Notes: generated from the sequence alone by a model not told the origin. Positions 1 to 9,387 are shown, counted from the first letter of the stretch. The stretch is 64,000 nt of DNA from an uncultured SAR116 cluster alpha proteobacterium (GCA_902543145.1 CACBXG010000001.1:62001-126000), one strand, 5' to 3'. Program-made: numbers and translations.

Positions 1-461
1 ATAAAAAATTGAGAACGAGAAACAAAAAAGCGCTGAATTAGAACTCTAATTATTTCTTTGATCATTTGTAGAAATGAAAGAGTGAAAAAAGCCCATACAT
101 TTGGATGCGTAACCCAAGGATTAGTAAGCCTCTGCACTTCTGGTGCACTAAAATAAATATATGATGGAGAACCAACACTATATACTAGATCAGGATTAAT
201 TTTTTTTTCATAGTTTAAAATTAAACGTGATATTCGATAGTAAGCTTTGAGTTTAGATGGAGAATCATCTACGAGAAGACAAGATTGTTTAGGAATATTA
301 ATTTCTCTTAACTTAAGTTCCTGAATTATACGGTTGTTTAATATAAAATACCAATCATGCTGCTTTCCAGCGTTTGACATTAGAGCTTCAGAAATAAAAT
401 TGACTGCTGCGTATAAGCCTCCCCCTACGTTTATAGTGGAACAATTAGCGAGAATCCTCAA
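1..461 (-). CDS. Glycosyltransferase, N-terminal part (runs off window)
   Basis: Open frame on the minus strand from a TTG at 461 to the window edge, about 153 codons. The first residues read L-R-I-L-A-N-C-S-T-I-N-V-G-G-G-L-Y; a short beta strand followed by a Gly-rich turn and a helix is typical of the start of GT-B glycosyltransferases (GT4-like). Further in, VYSVGSPSYIYF and NPWVTHPNVWAF look like donor/acceptor-side core segments. The TTG overlaps the TGA of the upstream polymerase gene, so the two are translationally coupled. A later in-frame ATG exists but would delete the glycine turn, so TTG is preferred. The C-terminal donor-binding domain lies outside the window and the sugar transferred cannot be told. 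Confidence 0.65.
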   Translation of the reverse strand, partial: MRILANCSTINVGGGLYAAVNFISEALMSNAGKQHDWYFILNNRIIQELKLREINIPKQSCLLVDDSPSKLKAYYRISRLILNYEKKINPDLVYSVGSPSYIYFSAPEVQRLTNPWVTHPNVWAFFTLSFLQMIKEIIRVLIQRFFVSRSQFF

Positions 462-1501
462 CTTAGACCCCAATCGAGTAACAAAAAACTACGTGACATA
501 TTATGAATGAACAGAGGTATAAAAAATAAAAATGCAAATGAATTCACACGGGAATAATAAGTATGAGAAAGAAGATGAATTAATATAGATATGTAAATTA
601 ACATAATTATACGTGAGGTGCCTAAAGAATATATAATTATAAAAATATAGGTAACAAAAGATATTAAATAGAATATATAAGGTAGCTTTAATCTCAATAT
701 TTTTGAAAATAACAAATACATAGAAAAAGAAAATAAAATAATAAATAGTAAATATTCAGACATACTATAAGTTATACTATCCAAACGCTTTATATAGGTT
801 GAACCATAGGTTGGACCTGTACCATATATTAAGGTTTCACCAATTAAAAAATACATTACTAAATATGTAACAAAACATAGAAGTATCACTACATGTAATG
901 ATTTAAATGAAAAATAATCACTATCAGATCGAACAAGCTTATTTAGTATCGCAATAATTGGCAACATTAATATTATTGATAGATGACAAAGCGTTGACAT
1001 TAATAACAAGATAATTTGTTTGTTACTATTGGGTGGGAACATAAAACCTATAATTAAAAATATCATAGCGATTTGAAACCTGTATATATCAAAAAACATA
1101 ATGTATTCATAGAAACCAATAGCCGTCCCTAACATACAAAAACATTTTACGCATAAAGAAGTTTTGGCTCTAGTTATGAGCAATAAAATCAAAAATAATG
1201 TTATGAATGACAAAGCATCAAGGGCACTATATGGGCTTTCAAATATTTTATTAAGAAAATACCCTATGATTGAATTTAATGGTTCTATTGCTATAAGATA
1301 TAGAAAAGATATTGAATAAAGTTCAAAAAAACCGAATAGACTAGATTCAGAAATCCAATTTAAATAGCTATGCTTTGTACCAAAAAGGCCATATAGATAA
1401 TTATCTGTTCCTCTTAAAAAAAAAAACCTAAAATTATAAACCAACAACGCTCCAATAAAGCTTGTAATTAAGATTTTTGTTTTATTTCGAGACAAATTCA
1501 T
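458..1501 (-). CDS. EpsG-like polysaccharide polymerase (integral membrane)
   Basis: Very hydrophobic 347-residue protein with about 9 to 10 predicted membrane segments. The pattern FRGTDNY in the first loop, YRFQIAMIFLIIGF near residue 140 and LCHLSIILMLPI near residue 170 matches the EpsG family (G-x-D-x-Y, R-x-x-I-A and a conserved loop His followed by Ser), which polymerises repeat units of exopolysaccharide or O-antigen in the Wzy manner at the cytoplasmic membrane. It lies between two glycosyltransferase genes in the glycan locus and its stop overlaps the next start. Such polymerases diverge fast, so the family call rests on topology and short motifs. A Wzy of another family is the main alternative. 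Confidence 0.65.
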   Translation of the reverse strand: MNLSRNKTKILITSFIGALLVYNFRFFFLRGTDNYLYGLFGTKHSYLNWISESSLFGFFELYSISFLYLIAIEPLNSIIGYFLNKIFESPYSALDALSFITLFLILLLITRAKTSLCVKCFCMLGTAIGFYEYIMFFDIYRFQIAMIFLIIGFMFPPNSNKQIILLLMSTLCHLSIILMLPIIAILNKLVRSDSDYFSFKSLHVVILLCFVTYLVMYFLIGETLIYGTGPTYGSTYIKRLDSITYSMSEYLLFIILFSFSMYLLFSKILRLKLPYIFYLISFVTYIFIIIYSLGTSRIIMLIYISILIHLLSHTYYSRVNSFAFLFFIPLFIHNMSRSFLLLDWGLS

Positions 1502-1545
1502 TTTTTAAAAGCATTCATTATTTTTATTTGTATTAATATTTCAAA

Positions 1546-2601
1546 TTATAAAATAGACAACAAATTATAAGCTGATGTTTTAGGTGATATACGTAATGAT
1601 AAATTGTAAGATTGTACACTCATATTCCACAGCTCTTTTTCATTAGTATTTATAACTTTTATCATTGTATTAACTAATTCATCTAAATTATTATTCTGGA
1701 TTTTCCAGCCATTATATCCATTTATAAGGAAACTAGAGGTTGCACCCACTGTATTCGAACATATAATGGGCAATCCACCTGATACGCACTCATGAACTAC
1801 AACACCCCAAGGCTCTTTTATGGATGGTAAAATTAAAAAACCTGAATCAGAAATTTCAATATAAAGTTTTCTGGGATCTATAAATTCAGAATAATCAATA
1901 TTATGTTGCTCAGGGATTGTTGATACTAGAGAGCCATTTCCAATGATCCTTAGCCTCCAATCATGATCAATATTAGAGAGCGTTTCCCAAGCTTCTAGAA
2001 GTAAATTGAAACCTTTAACTTTTTCAAGACGTCCTATAAACAAAAATATTTTTGGAAAATGATCTCCATTCCCTTTTTTTGCCATCTTTAATTTATAACT
2101 TTTGTTAAAGATGGAAGTATCTGCGCTGTAAAAATCTCTTATTATTGTATTTTTTTCAAATCCAATCTTTCTAGCAAATTCATAATGAGATTGCCCACTG
2201 CAAACCCAAGCATGAGAAAAAAATTTATTCAGGAATCCACTTTGACTAATTATATAAGCAAACATTTGTTTGGAGCTTCCAGTCCATTGTGCATCCATGG
2301 CACAGACAACTTTATACTTTTTTTTAATGCAAAATCTTGCGGCTCGCAGATACGTATAGTCCATCCAACCAGATACGACTATCAGCTCAGGTTGAACCTG
2401 TAAAACTAAATTTTGGAGAGAGACAAAATTCATTTTCGAACGCGGGTAAAATCTTACTCCTTTTTGACGTCGCATCTTATATTGATTTAAACGAGTCATA
2501 TCATCATGAACAACAAATAATTTATACCCTGCATTAACTAATTCGGTAATGGTTGCTTGGGTATAGCCCATCACTTCACTATATAAATATAAAATATTCA
2601 T
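1546..2601 (-). CDS. Glycosyltransferase, GT4 type (GT-B fold)
   Basis: 351-residue cytoplasmic glycosyltransferase. The N-terminal acceptor half starts MNILYLYSEVMGYTQATITEL. The C-terminal half has the GT4 donor-site signature: FLFIGRLEKVKGFNLLLEAW near residue 190 and PSIKEPWGVVVHECVSGGLPIICS near residue 260, with the E-x(7)-E-type motif that binds the nucleotide sugar. It would add one sugar to a lipid-linked repeat unit. Its ATG overlaps the TGA of the upstream gene (ATGA), so it is coupled to it. Donor and acceptor are not deducible. Confidence 0.85.
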   Translation of the reverse strand: MNILYLYSEVMGYTQATITELVNAGYKLFVVHDDMTRLNQYKMRRQKGVRFYPRSKMNFVSLQNLVLQVQPELIVVSGWMDYTYLRAARFCIKKKYKVVCAMDAQWTGSSKQMFAYIISQSGFLNKFFSHAWVCSGQSHYEFARKIGFEKNTIIRDFYSADTSIFNKSYKLKMAKKGNGDHFPKIFLFIGRLEKVKGFNLLLEAWETLSNIDHDWRLRIIGNGSLVSTIPEQHNIDYSEFIDPRKLYIEISDSGFLILPSIKEPWGVVVHECVSGGLPIICSNTVGATSSFLINGYNGWKIQNNNLDELVNTMIKVINTNEKELWNMSVQSYNLSLRISPKTSAYNLLSIL

Positions 2602-3842
2602 TTAAGTTTATTTGTTATGCAAAAAAGATTTCTAGCAATTTTGTTAATTTTTATATTGTGGCTATATTTTTTTGAATATAAAGCCATTGATTTTTGAATA
2701 TCTTCAACTGATATAACGTCACATTGACTAATTGGTTCATACCAATTGTAATAATATTTAGCAATCATACTATTTCTAATCAATAATTTAATTGTATTAA
2801 TGGGAGATGAAAATATAGAAATAAAAATCAGTCTATAAAACGATAGCTTGCTTATTTCACACAGATCGCCACTGTTTAACGACATAATTGCATCTGTGAT
2901 TTTACCTGTAGCATCAGCTTTCATTGAAAATCCCAATTCACTTAGTTTTTTAGACTGATCAATGTTTATAAGTTTCTTTTCTGCATCAGATACTACTGAA
3001 ATAAGCTCTTCAAAAGTTGTTACAATTTTGCAAACTTTATCTCCTCTATCTCTACCACCTGTCATATGAGTTGATTTAATATAAATCGGTATGTATTTAA
3101 TACTTTTAAGTCCCGTCAATGCTGCATCAATAGAAACTGAACTCCCATTATGTATTACAATATCTGCTGTTCGCATTGTCTCAACTATACCAAAATCAAC
3201 TAACTCCAATTCTAAATATTGAAATTCCATGATAATTTTTTGCCAATCCTCAATAGACTCCCAAGGATGCTTTCTGATTTTAATTTTACTTATATTATTT
3301 TCAAATGCACAATAGAGCTTTTCAAGATCAGAGCATAGCTTATACTTTTCATCCAATGTAAGTGATGCATTGGAGGTATAAACAATTTTTTTTTGTTTAT
3401 AATTTTTTTGAGACTTACGTTCTTTTTTTAAATTTAAAAGCAGGTCTTGTCTTACTGATCCAGTAAATAGGGTTTTTTTGTTTTTAGACTTGAAGTTTTC
3501 TAGGTAATAGGATCGTTGTTGTTTTGTCCAAAAACATAAAATATCAATTAAATTAGATGCTGTTTGAGTTAATCGATATTCAAAAAAAAGCTTGTCACTA
3601 ACAAGTATTCCTGCTTCCTCATCCAGCCAAACTATTTTTTTATTATTTTTTTTTAGTAGCTTGAGAAGATCAGTTTTTGCTATTTTTGAATAAAATATTC
3701 CACCTTTAGTTCTTACAGCTAAAAAATCTATTATATCTTCTCTTCCAAGGTATACAACACCCCCATTCTGAGCAATGCTACAAGCTAACATAACTCTAGA
3801 ATCTAATTCTCTACTTTTAATTTCTAATGGTAAAAAAATCAT
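2598..3842 (-). CDS. Surface carbohydrate biosynthesis protein
   Basis: 414 residues, no signal peptide. The start MIFLPLEIKSRELDSRVMLA followed by GGVVYLGRED, then KKIVWLDEEAGIL, KTLFTGSVRQDLL, KIRKHPWE and ADIVIHNGSSVSIDAALTG, matches the surface-carbohydrate biosynthesis family. This is a GT-B-like protein in which the late H-N-G-S-S segment resembles the phosphate-binding part of capsule and teichoic-acid polymerase-type transferases. It is usually found among nonulosonate or capsule genes, as here. It probably assembles or transfers part of the glycan, but the reaction is not established. It starts 2 nt after the upstream peptidase-like gene. Confidence 0.6.
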   Translation of the reverse strand: MIFLPLEIKSRELDSRVMLACSIAQNGGVVYLGREDIIDFLAVRTKGGIFYSKIAKTDLLKLLKKNNKKIVWLDEEAGILVSDKLFFEYRLTQTASNLIDILCFWTKQQRSYYLENFKSKNKKTLFTGSVRQDLLLNLKKERKSQKNYKQKKIVYTSNASLTLDEKYKLCSDLEKLYCAFENNISKIKIRKHPWESIEDWQKIIMEFQYLELELVDFGIVETMRTADIVIHNGSSVSIDAALTGLKSIKYIPIYIKSTHMTGGRDRGDKVCKIVTTFEELISVVSDAEKKLINIDQSKKLSELGFSMKADATGKITDAIMSLNSGDLCEISKLSFYRLIFISIFSSPINTIKLLIRNSMIAKYYYNWYEPISQCDVISVEDIQKSMALYSKKYSHNIKINKIARNLFCITNKLK

Positions 3843-3844
3843 TT

Positions 3845-5122
3845 TTATACTTGTTTAATCAAAGATTTGGATAATAACATATCAATAGTTTCATACAGCT
3901 CCCATATTGGATTATTTAAAATTTCTGCAATATCAATAAGAGTTTTTTTGCCGTCACATAAGCTTACTATATTTTCCATCAGTGCAACATTAGCGTCATG
4001 TTTATTAGTTGTAAGCGTTGGATATAGTCCACGTCTACCATATTGTGGTTCACATAAAACAGTTACACGATATTTTTTATTTTTTTCTATTGCTTCTAAT
4101 GCTTTGCGAATTGCCCAATAACCACCATTTAATCCTTCAGGCGTGACAACATTTTCTAAATCATCCAATGATGTATGGTATTCTGGATACTCACCATATT
4201 TTGTTCTCATGATTGATGCTATGGGAAGATCAACCCCAGGAGCGCAGTATTGGCGCTCATCACTACCCCTATCCAACCAAGTATATTTCTTATAATTCCT
4301 ATCAATATGATGTAGTACATGTTTTGCTACCTCATCGCTTAATGTGTTTCCATTACGTGATGGTAGATATGAAAAAGCTCTATCATCGCCAATACAACTT
4401 ACATTAAAACCCGCAAATACATTATCCTGCAAATGATTAATATTTTTACTTAAATATGAAATTGACCCAATAGTCTCTGGTATGAAAACTATTCTATAAG
4501 TGTATTCTAAATTCTTTGATTCCGTTAGCCATTTCGCTAAATATGTAACTACTGTTGGTCCGGACAATTCGTTGTTTGCCAATGATGGATGACAAATATA
4601 GGTGCTGATAAAAATTTCTTTATTACTTTTACCCTTCAATATTAATTCTCCATAGTTGAGAACTCCGTCAAATAATTTTGTATCTATTTTTATATAGTAA
4701 GTCCCTTTCTTTAAATTTTTATAATCCTCATATTTCAAACAAAATCCCCATCTCTTTTTGTAATAGCTTGTTACATATGGGATAGCGTTTGGCTGTTCAG
4801 GAAGTGTATATAAATGATCAATTAATTCTTCATACTCAAGCTCACCCTCATAAGATGTACTATAGCCAATTAGATGAAGGTTGTTTACATTAAAATCACA
4901 AATTTTATCACCGTTGGGTGTTATTATATATGCTTCATTCACACTCCATTCTTTAGGTACTTTCCAATCAAAAACAGACGTGCCACTAGGTATAGATGCC
5001 ACTTCCATACCAGACAGATGGCTTTTAATAAGATCAAGTGTTTCTCTAACCCCTTTTCCAGTAATGCTTCTATTAATAGGCCAGAGGATTTTAGCAAATT
5101 CGTGTATTTTTTTACCTATCAC
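3845..5122 (-). CDS. DUF4910/M28-like aminopeptidase-domain protein
   Basis: 425 residues starting at GTG with a GGAGAT ribosome site just upstream. It resembles the DUF4910 family, a zinc aminopeptidase fold repeatedly found in polysaccharide loci. Residues 1 to about 30 (FAKILWPINRSITGKGVRETL) are the family opening. The metal-site-like segments are STYICHPSLANNELSGP near 180, IPETIGS near 225 and RGSDERQYCAPGVDLPIAS with EYPEYHTSLDDLE near 300 to 330. The last 60 residues form a winged-helix-like tail. No signal peptide is visible, so it acts in the cytoplasm. A deacylase or amidase role on an amino sugar is a reasonable inference, not a known fact. Confidence 0.7.
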   Translation of the reverse strand: MIGKKIHEFAKILWPINRSITGKGVRETLDLIKSHLSGMEVASIPSGTSVFDWKVPKEWSVNEAYIITPNGDKICDFNVNNLHLIGYSTSYEGELEYEELIDHLYTLPEQPNAIPYVTSYYKKRWGFCLKYEDYKNLKKGTYYIKIDTKLFDGVLNYGELILKGKSNKEIFISTYICHPSLANNELSGPTVVTYLAKWLTESKNLEYTYRIVFIPETIGSISYLSKNINHLQDNVFAGFNVSCIGDDRAFSYLPSRNGNTLSDEVAKHVLHHIDRNYKKYTWLDRGSDERQYCAPGVDLPIASIMRTKYGEYPEYHTSLDDLENVVTPEGLNGGYWAIRKALEAIEKNKKYRVTVLCEPQYGRRGLYPTLTTNKHDANVALMENIVSLCDGKKTLIDIAEILNNPIWELYETIDMLLSKSLIKQV

Positions 5123-5272
5123 TCTCTATCTCCAAATTTGAATAGATTTTCCTCAGCTTTCAATTACAAAATTAAGTCTTAAATAGAGTTAAAGTTAGTT
5201 TATTAGATAGGTGATCCAATTCTGTCTAACCTATTTTAACCCTTACCCAATATTACGAACATTTTTATTCTT

Positions 5273-6322
5273 TTACTCATCGAACAAATCCCAGCAAGTT
5301 GGCGTACCGCGTTTTACATTAATCTTCAATCGCTTACCAATTAATTCATTATAATATTTTGGAGCCAAACCCATACCAGGACGAATACGGCGTATGTCTT
5401 CAGGAGCAATAAGTGAGCCAGCAGGTAAATCACGAACAAAATAAATTGAACGACGAAAAATCTTACTCGCCGCTTCCGCAGGCTGACGCTCAAAACCAAT
5501 CTCTCCCTTTGAAAGCCACGCATCATGTGTTTCTTGACAAAGACGTTTGAGCTCATAAGGCTCAATGGAAAATTCGCTATCATGGCCCTTGTCTGCCCTG
5601 TTCAAAGTGAAATGTTTTTCAATAACACAGGCTCCCAAGGCAACTGCAACAACCGAGGCTGTTGTACCCAATGTGTGATCTGATAGGCCAGGCACAACAT
5701 TAAATTGTCTACCTAATTCGGCAACCTGGCGAAGATTAGCCTGATCTATAGGCGTAGGATAACTACTTATACAATGGAGCAAAACAAGGTCTTTACAACC
5801 TTCGCTTCGAGCGGCATCAACCGCCTCACCAATTTCATCTTTAGTAGCCATGCCAGTAGATATTATCATTGGTTTATGAGTAGATGCAGCATATCTTATA
5901 AGTGGTATATCAACTGCTTCAAACGAAGCTATTTTGTACGCCGGCGAATTTAAGTCTTCTAAAAGATCTACAGCAGATTCATCAAAAGGGGTGGAAAAAC
6001 ATGTTATATCGATTTTTCTAGCGTGGTTAAAGAGTTCCTTGTGCCATTTATATGGAGTTTCTGCTTCTTTAAACAAATCATATAGTTTGTAGCCATCCCA
6101 AAGCCCACCATTAATAATGAAATCATCACTATCACAGTTTAACGTCATGGTATCAGCTGTGTAAGTCTGAAGTTTGACAGCTGAGGCTCCTTGTTTTTTT
6201 GCTTCTGTCATAGTATCAAGAGCTTTTTTTATAGAACCATTATGGTTAGCAGACAATTCAGAAATTATATATGGCTGAACATTGTTACCTATGATTTTTC
6301 CATCAATTACAACTTTTTTCAT
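5273..6322 (-). CDS. pseI: Pseudaminic acid synthase PseI
   Basis: NeuB-family synthase that condenses phosphoenolpyruvate with 2,4-diacetamido-2,4,6-trideoxy-altrose to make pseudaminic acid. The start MKKVVIDGKII (ATG at 6322, AGG upstream) is preferred over a TTG seven codons earlier. Visible landmarks are ISELSANHNGS, KLQTYTADTMTLN, the PseI-type LWDGYKLYDLFKEAETPYKWH, CFSTPFDESAVD, KIASFE, MIISTGMAT, LLHCISSYPTP and the SDHTLG segment near residue 230. The C-terminal 60 residues are the SAF/antifreeze-like domain (FRRSIYFVRDLPAGSLI). Length 349 is normal for the family. The T-P-x-x-W-H segment favours PseI over NeuB or legionaminate synthase. Confidence 0.9.
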   Translation of the reverse strand: MKKVVIDGKIIGNNVQPYIISELSANHNGSIKKALDTMTEAKKQGASAVKLQTYTADTMTLNCDSDDFIINGGLWDGYKLYDLFKEAETPYKWHKELFNHARKIDITCFSTPFDESAVDLLEDLNSPAYKIASFEAVDIPLIRYAASTHKPMIISTGMATKDEIGEAVDAARSEGCKDLVLLHCISSYPTPIDQANLRQVAELGRQFNVVPGLSDHTLGTTASVVAVALGACVIEKHFTLNRADKGHDSEFSIEPYELKRLCQETHDAWLSKGEIGFERQPAEAASKIFRRSIYFVRDLPAGSLIAPEDIRRIRPGMGLAPKYYNELIGKRLKINVKRGTPTCWDLFDE

Positions 6323-6363
6323 TCTTACACCTGTAAAGATCAATAAATTTAATAATTTTTATA

Positions 6364-7101
6364 TTATTCTGTAATATATGAGTTACATAATTTAAGATAC
6401 TTAGGTAAATTATTGATATCATTATGCATTAAATAATCAACTAAAGATAAATGTGAAATAAACCTTGTATCTTTATTTGGTATATAATTAATGTGTTGAA
6501 ATTTCTGCCATTTAATTTTAATACCATTATCCTCAAAAATCTTTAACTCAGCCTCCATGTACAAACGTGATCTAAAAGAAGAAAGATACGTCGTAGCATT
6601 AAAATATTTACAAATATTAAATAGACTTTCAGTAGCCGTTTGAGAAATATCAAGTAATGAAAGATCTGATGCTTTAACTATTTTGCAATCAAGTTCCAAA
6701 ATATTTTTAATAAGCATTAATTGTTTATAATTTGAATCAGCTAATCCATGGCCTGCATAATGGTATTTCGAAAATAAAGGCTCAATAAATTCAATTTTTT
6801 TTTCGATGTTTTCAAGTCCCGTATAATATTGTTTTATGCGATTTGAGATGTATTTTGAATTATAAACTTTTGATATCAACACATCTTTGAAGGTTGTTGA
6901 CCTTTGACATCTTTCTACGTTGACATTGATATAATCAACATTTCCCAACCTTGAAACTATTCTATTTCTAGTTTGCCAAGACCTTCTGCTATATTGAACA
7001 TTATCTAGACATATAAAAATATCTGCTTCAGCAAGTTGGGCTATATATCCAAGCCAAGGAAGAAATGTGGGTTGGGTGATTACTACCTTCAATTTATCCA
7101 C
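6364..7101 (-). CDS. WbqC-like family protein
   Basis: 245 residues beginning KVVITQPTFLPWLGYIAQLAEADIFICLDNVQYSRRSWQ, the diagnostic opening of the WbqC family, with QxxFxPWxGY and D-x-x-Q-Y-x-R-R-x-W motifs. The family is frequent in O-antigen and nonulosonate loci. Its biochemistry was unclear for a long time and an acyl- or aminoacyl-transfer role has been suggested for some members. The start overlaps the end of the formyltransferase gene by 8 nt, hinting that the two act together in decorating the sugar. The family call is solid and the function is not. Confidence 0.8.
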   Translation of the reverse strand: MDKLKVVITQPTFLPWLGYIAQLAEADIFICLDNVQYSRRSWQTRNRIVSRLGNVDYINVNVERCQRSTTFKDVLISKVYNSKYISNRIKQYYTGLENIEKKIEFIEPLFSKYHYAGHGLADSNYKQLMLIKNILELDCKIVKASDLSLLDISQTATESLFNICKYFNATTYLSSFRSRLYMEAELKIFEDNGIKIKWQKFQHINYIPNKDTRFISHLSLVDYLMHNDINNLPKYLKLCNSYITE

Positions 7102-7714
7102 TCCTTTTAATTAATACTGTGTCAAGGCAATCAAAAACATTTGTAAATTTTTGAAGTTTGGTAGGGATAATTTTTGGTAAATCAGAAAGAATTGAAAGAA
7201 TAATTACAGAACATAGAAATGATGAAGTTTTTTTAAGTTCTTTTGGAGATTGAATTGGGAATGGTTCAATTTTAAATTGTCTTAAAATCATACCCAGGTC
7301 TACAGACTTATCAACATAATGTGCTGTAAAACCTAATTGTTTATCAATAATTGCTTCTTCATAGCCACGTAATCCAGGATGCCGTGGTAATAAACTTGGG
7401 TGAAAATTAATGACCTTAACTGTTTTAAAAATACACTCAGGAATTAATCTTGTATAAAAAAGAAGGCAAAATTTTAATTGCTTAGTAAGTAAATCATTCT
7501 TAATTTTTTTATATGTAATGTCATCAGGCTTATCGGGTATCAATGTAAAGTGATCTAGAAAACGATTCTTTATTTTTAATTGAGATCGAATTTTTGTGGA
7601 GTAAACACACAGTTTGAATGTTATCCCCCAGTGTTCCTCAGCAAATTCAATTGACTTACTCAGAGCACTCAGATAACTATTTGTTATTACTGCGATAGTT
7701 AAATCTTCCGGCAT
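7094..7714 (-). CDS. Formyltransferase-domain protein (possible sugar N-formyltransferase)
   Basis: About 206 residues with a formyl_trans_N fold. VINFHPSLLPRHPGL contains the catalytic Asn and His plus the SLLP folate-binding motif, and DKSVDLGMILRQ carries the catalytic Asp, so the N-H-D triad is complete. It is shorter than methionyl-tRNA formyltransferase and lacks its C-terminal domain. In this locus it most likely moves a formyl group from N10-formyl-tetrahydrofolate to an amino group of the nonulosonate or another amino sugar. The ATG at 7714 was chosen over a TTG two codons earlier. A GART-type purine enzyme is unlikely from the context. Confidence 0.65.
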   Translation of the reverse strand: MPEDLTIAVITNSYLSALSKSIEFAEEHWGITFKLCVYSTKIRSQLKIKNRFLDHFTLIPDKPDDITYKKIKNDLLTKQLKFCLLFYTRLIPECIFKTVKVINFHPSLLPRHPGLRGYEEAIIDKQLGFTAHYVDKSVDLGMILRQFKIEPFPIQSPKELKKTSSFLCSVIILSILSDLPKIIPTKLQKFTNVFDCLDTVLIKRSG

Positions 7715-7716
7715 GC

Positions 7717-8370
7717 TCAAGTTTTTTTCAGCTTAAGATGAATTAACATTTCATACTTTAAGTAACTAGTTTCAAAGATAAAATTATTTACATCGTAACC
7801 CCAAATTTCCTTTATAATGTTTGTAATATTATTTAGGTCAGGATAAAAAAGATTTTTATCATAGAAATCACATAACGGTGACATAGTGTTTAAAGTAATA
7901 GTTTGCGCTTTTAGCTGATATGATTTTTTAAAAAAATCACTCATCAATTCATACATATCGCCATCTTCTAGATCTATTTTTTTTGTAAAAACTCCACAAC
8001 AAAAAATATTTTCAACTCTAAATTTTGCTATATATTTTTCAAAAGGGATAGAACTAAACTCGTACATAGGAAAAAGTTCCAAGGCTTTATTAATCATATT
8101 TTCACAAGGATCAAGACCTATATAATTTATATTATTTAACTCAAAGTTTTGTTTAATTACATTTATTAGCTCTCCATATCCACATCCTACATCTAGTATT
8201 TTTTCTCCATTTTTCAAACTAGGAATTAATCGAGAAACCATTTCTGTTAAACGTAAACAATGCTTTTCATCAGAACCCCAGTCAACTCCTTTTGCATTTG
8301 GACCATGTTGAAAGAATGTCTTTTCATAATGTTCTTTTAATCTTTTTGTAGCTAATTTTAAACTATCCAT
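7717..8370 (-). CDS. Class I SAM-dependent methyltransferase
   Basis: 217 residues. KILDVGCGYGELINVI near residue 60 is methyltransferase motif I and NYIGLDPCENMINKA is motif II. The N-terminal EKTFFQHGPNAKGVDWGSDE is typical of small methyltransferases found in glycan loci. It overlaps the pseG gene start-side by 13 nt and its TGA touches the formyltransferase gene, so all three are one transcription unit. Substrate unknown; an O- or N-methyl group on the surface sugar is the simplest inference. Confidence 0.75.
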   Translation of the reverse strand: MDSLKLATKRLKEHYEKTFFQHGPNAKGVDWGSDEKHCLRLTEMVSRLIPSLKNGEKILDVGCGYGELINVIKQNFELNNINYIGLDPCENMINKALELFPMYEFSSIPFEKYIAKFRVENIFCCGVFTKKIDLEDGDMYELMSDFFKKSYQLKAQTITLNTMSPLCDFYDKNLFYPDLNNITNIIKEIWGYDVNNFIFETSYLKYEMLIHLKLKKT

Positions 8371-9380
8371 TTTTCACTAACACCAAACAAATCGTATGCT
8401 TTATTACTAAATTTATTTTTTATAGAACCTCTCAACAAATCACTCGCTGATAAATACCAATCTCTGTCAATAGTAGAAATATGTCTATGGATACCTAGTT
8501 CCTCACCAACCCTTAAATATGGTAATTGATTATCAACTATAGGTAAAACAAATGATGGAACTAGCATTGAGGCTCTTTCCCACATAGAGTAACCTATAGG
8601 ACCTATATACATATCCGATTTAGAGTATAAGTTGGACATTTCTCTAGGATTCAACCAATCTAAGCATTCATATTTTATTCCTAATTTTTCAATAATCTTA
8701 GAATTTACTTGACCTAAGCATAAAATTTCCATTTGGGAAACATTTTTGGAAAGAATTTTAATTTTGTGTTGTAGAATATCCTGATAATGGTTTTCATACT
8801 TTATTGAGCGACCAAAACCAATAATTACTTTTAGTTTTTTTTTACCCTTGGCCACCTCTTTAAGCCTATTCATTTTAGTTTTGGCAAGGGCCAATCTATC
8901 TTCTTCGGGCTTTAAAAATTCATGTGGAATAAGAAGAGTATTTTTCCCATAAAGAAAATCCTTAGCTGAATTACCCTGCATTCTTTTAATTTGTTCAGGT
9001 AAACATTCGTTTGGTATAATCAAAAAAATATCATCTGTATAATTTTTATCAAATGCAAGGTCATCAAATATGATTAACTGACTTGGCTTTATATCTATTG
9101 CTCTGAGGTTACTTTTATAATCATAACTATCAATGATTAATTTTATATCAACTCTTCTACTTGTAATTATATATTTTACTTCATGATAAGAGAGTAAATA
9201 TTTTTTTTCCAATCTACCAGATAAAAGCTTGCCAACAATATCTTTCTTACCTATCAAATTATTTGGAAGTGTGAGATATGCTTCAAGACCAAATTTGCGT
9301 AACAAATTAATAAAAACACATTGTCTTGTTATGTGGCCAAAACCATAATCATGGCCTGCTTCTGGTAATGAAATAAACAA
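8358..9380 (-). CDS. pseG: PseG-like UDP-sugar hydrolase (nonulosonate pathway)
   Basis: 340 residues, starting at TTG because an in-frame stop lies two codons upstream and the TTG gives the correct family N-terminus. PseG removes UDP from UDP-2,4-diacetamido-2,4,6-trideoxy-beta-L-altropyranose to supply PseI. Landmarks are GHDYGFGHITRQC (the G-x-G-H-x-x-R loop), LIIDSYDYKSNLRA, IIFDDLAFDKNY (D-D-L) and the C-terminal MYIGPIGYSMWERASMLVPSFVLPIVDNQ, equivalent to the G-G-x-x-x-W-E ... P ... N-Q donor site. It is divergent from textbook PseG and carries an enlarged middle (130 to 180), so a relative acting on a different 6-deoxy diamino sugar is possible. Confidence 0.75.
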   Translation of the reverse strand: MFISLPEAGHDYGFGHITRQCVFINLLRKFGLEAYLTLPNNLIGKKDIVGKLLSGRLEKKYLLSYHEVKYIITSRRVDIKLIIDSYDYKSNLRAIDIKPSQLIIFDDLAFDKNYTDDIFLIIPNECLPEQIKRMQGNSAKDFLYGKNTLLIPHEFLKPEEDRLALAKTKMNRLKEVAKGKKKLKVIIGFGRSIKYENHYQDILQHKIKILSKNVSQMEILCLGQVNSKIIEKLGIKYECLDWLNPREMSNLYSKSDMYIGPIGYSMWERASMLVPSFVLPIVDNQLPYLRVGEELGIHRHISTIDRDWYLSASDLLRGSIKNKFSNKAYDLFGVSEKWIV

Positions 9381-9387
9381 TTTTTAA

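Noticed and set aside
5123-5272. Terminator between pseI and the peptidase-like gene
   Set aside because: Only short, poorly spaced complementary arms around 5205 to 5240 and no U-run on the transcribed strand.
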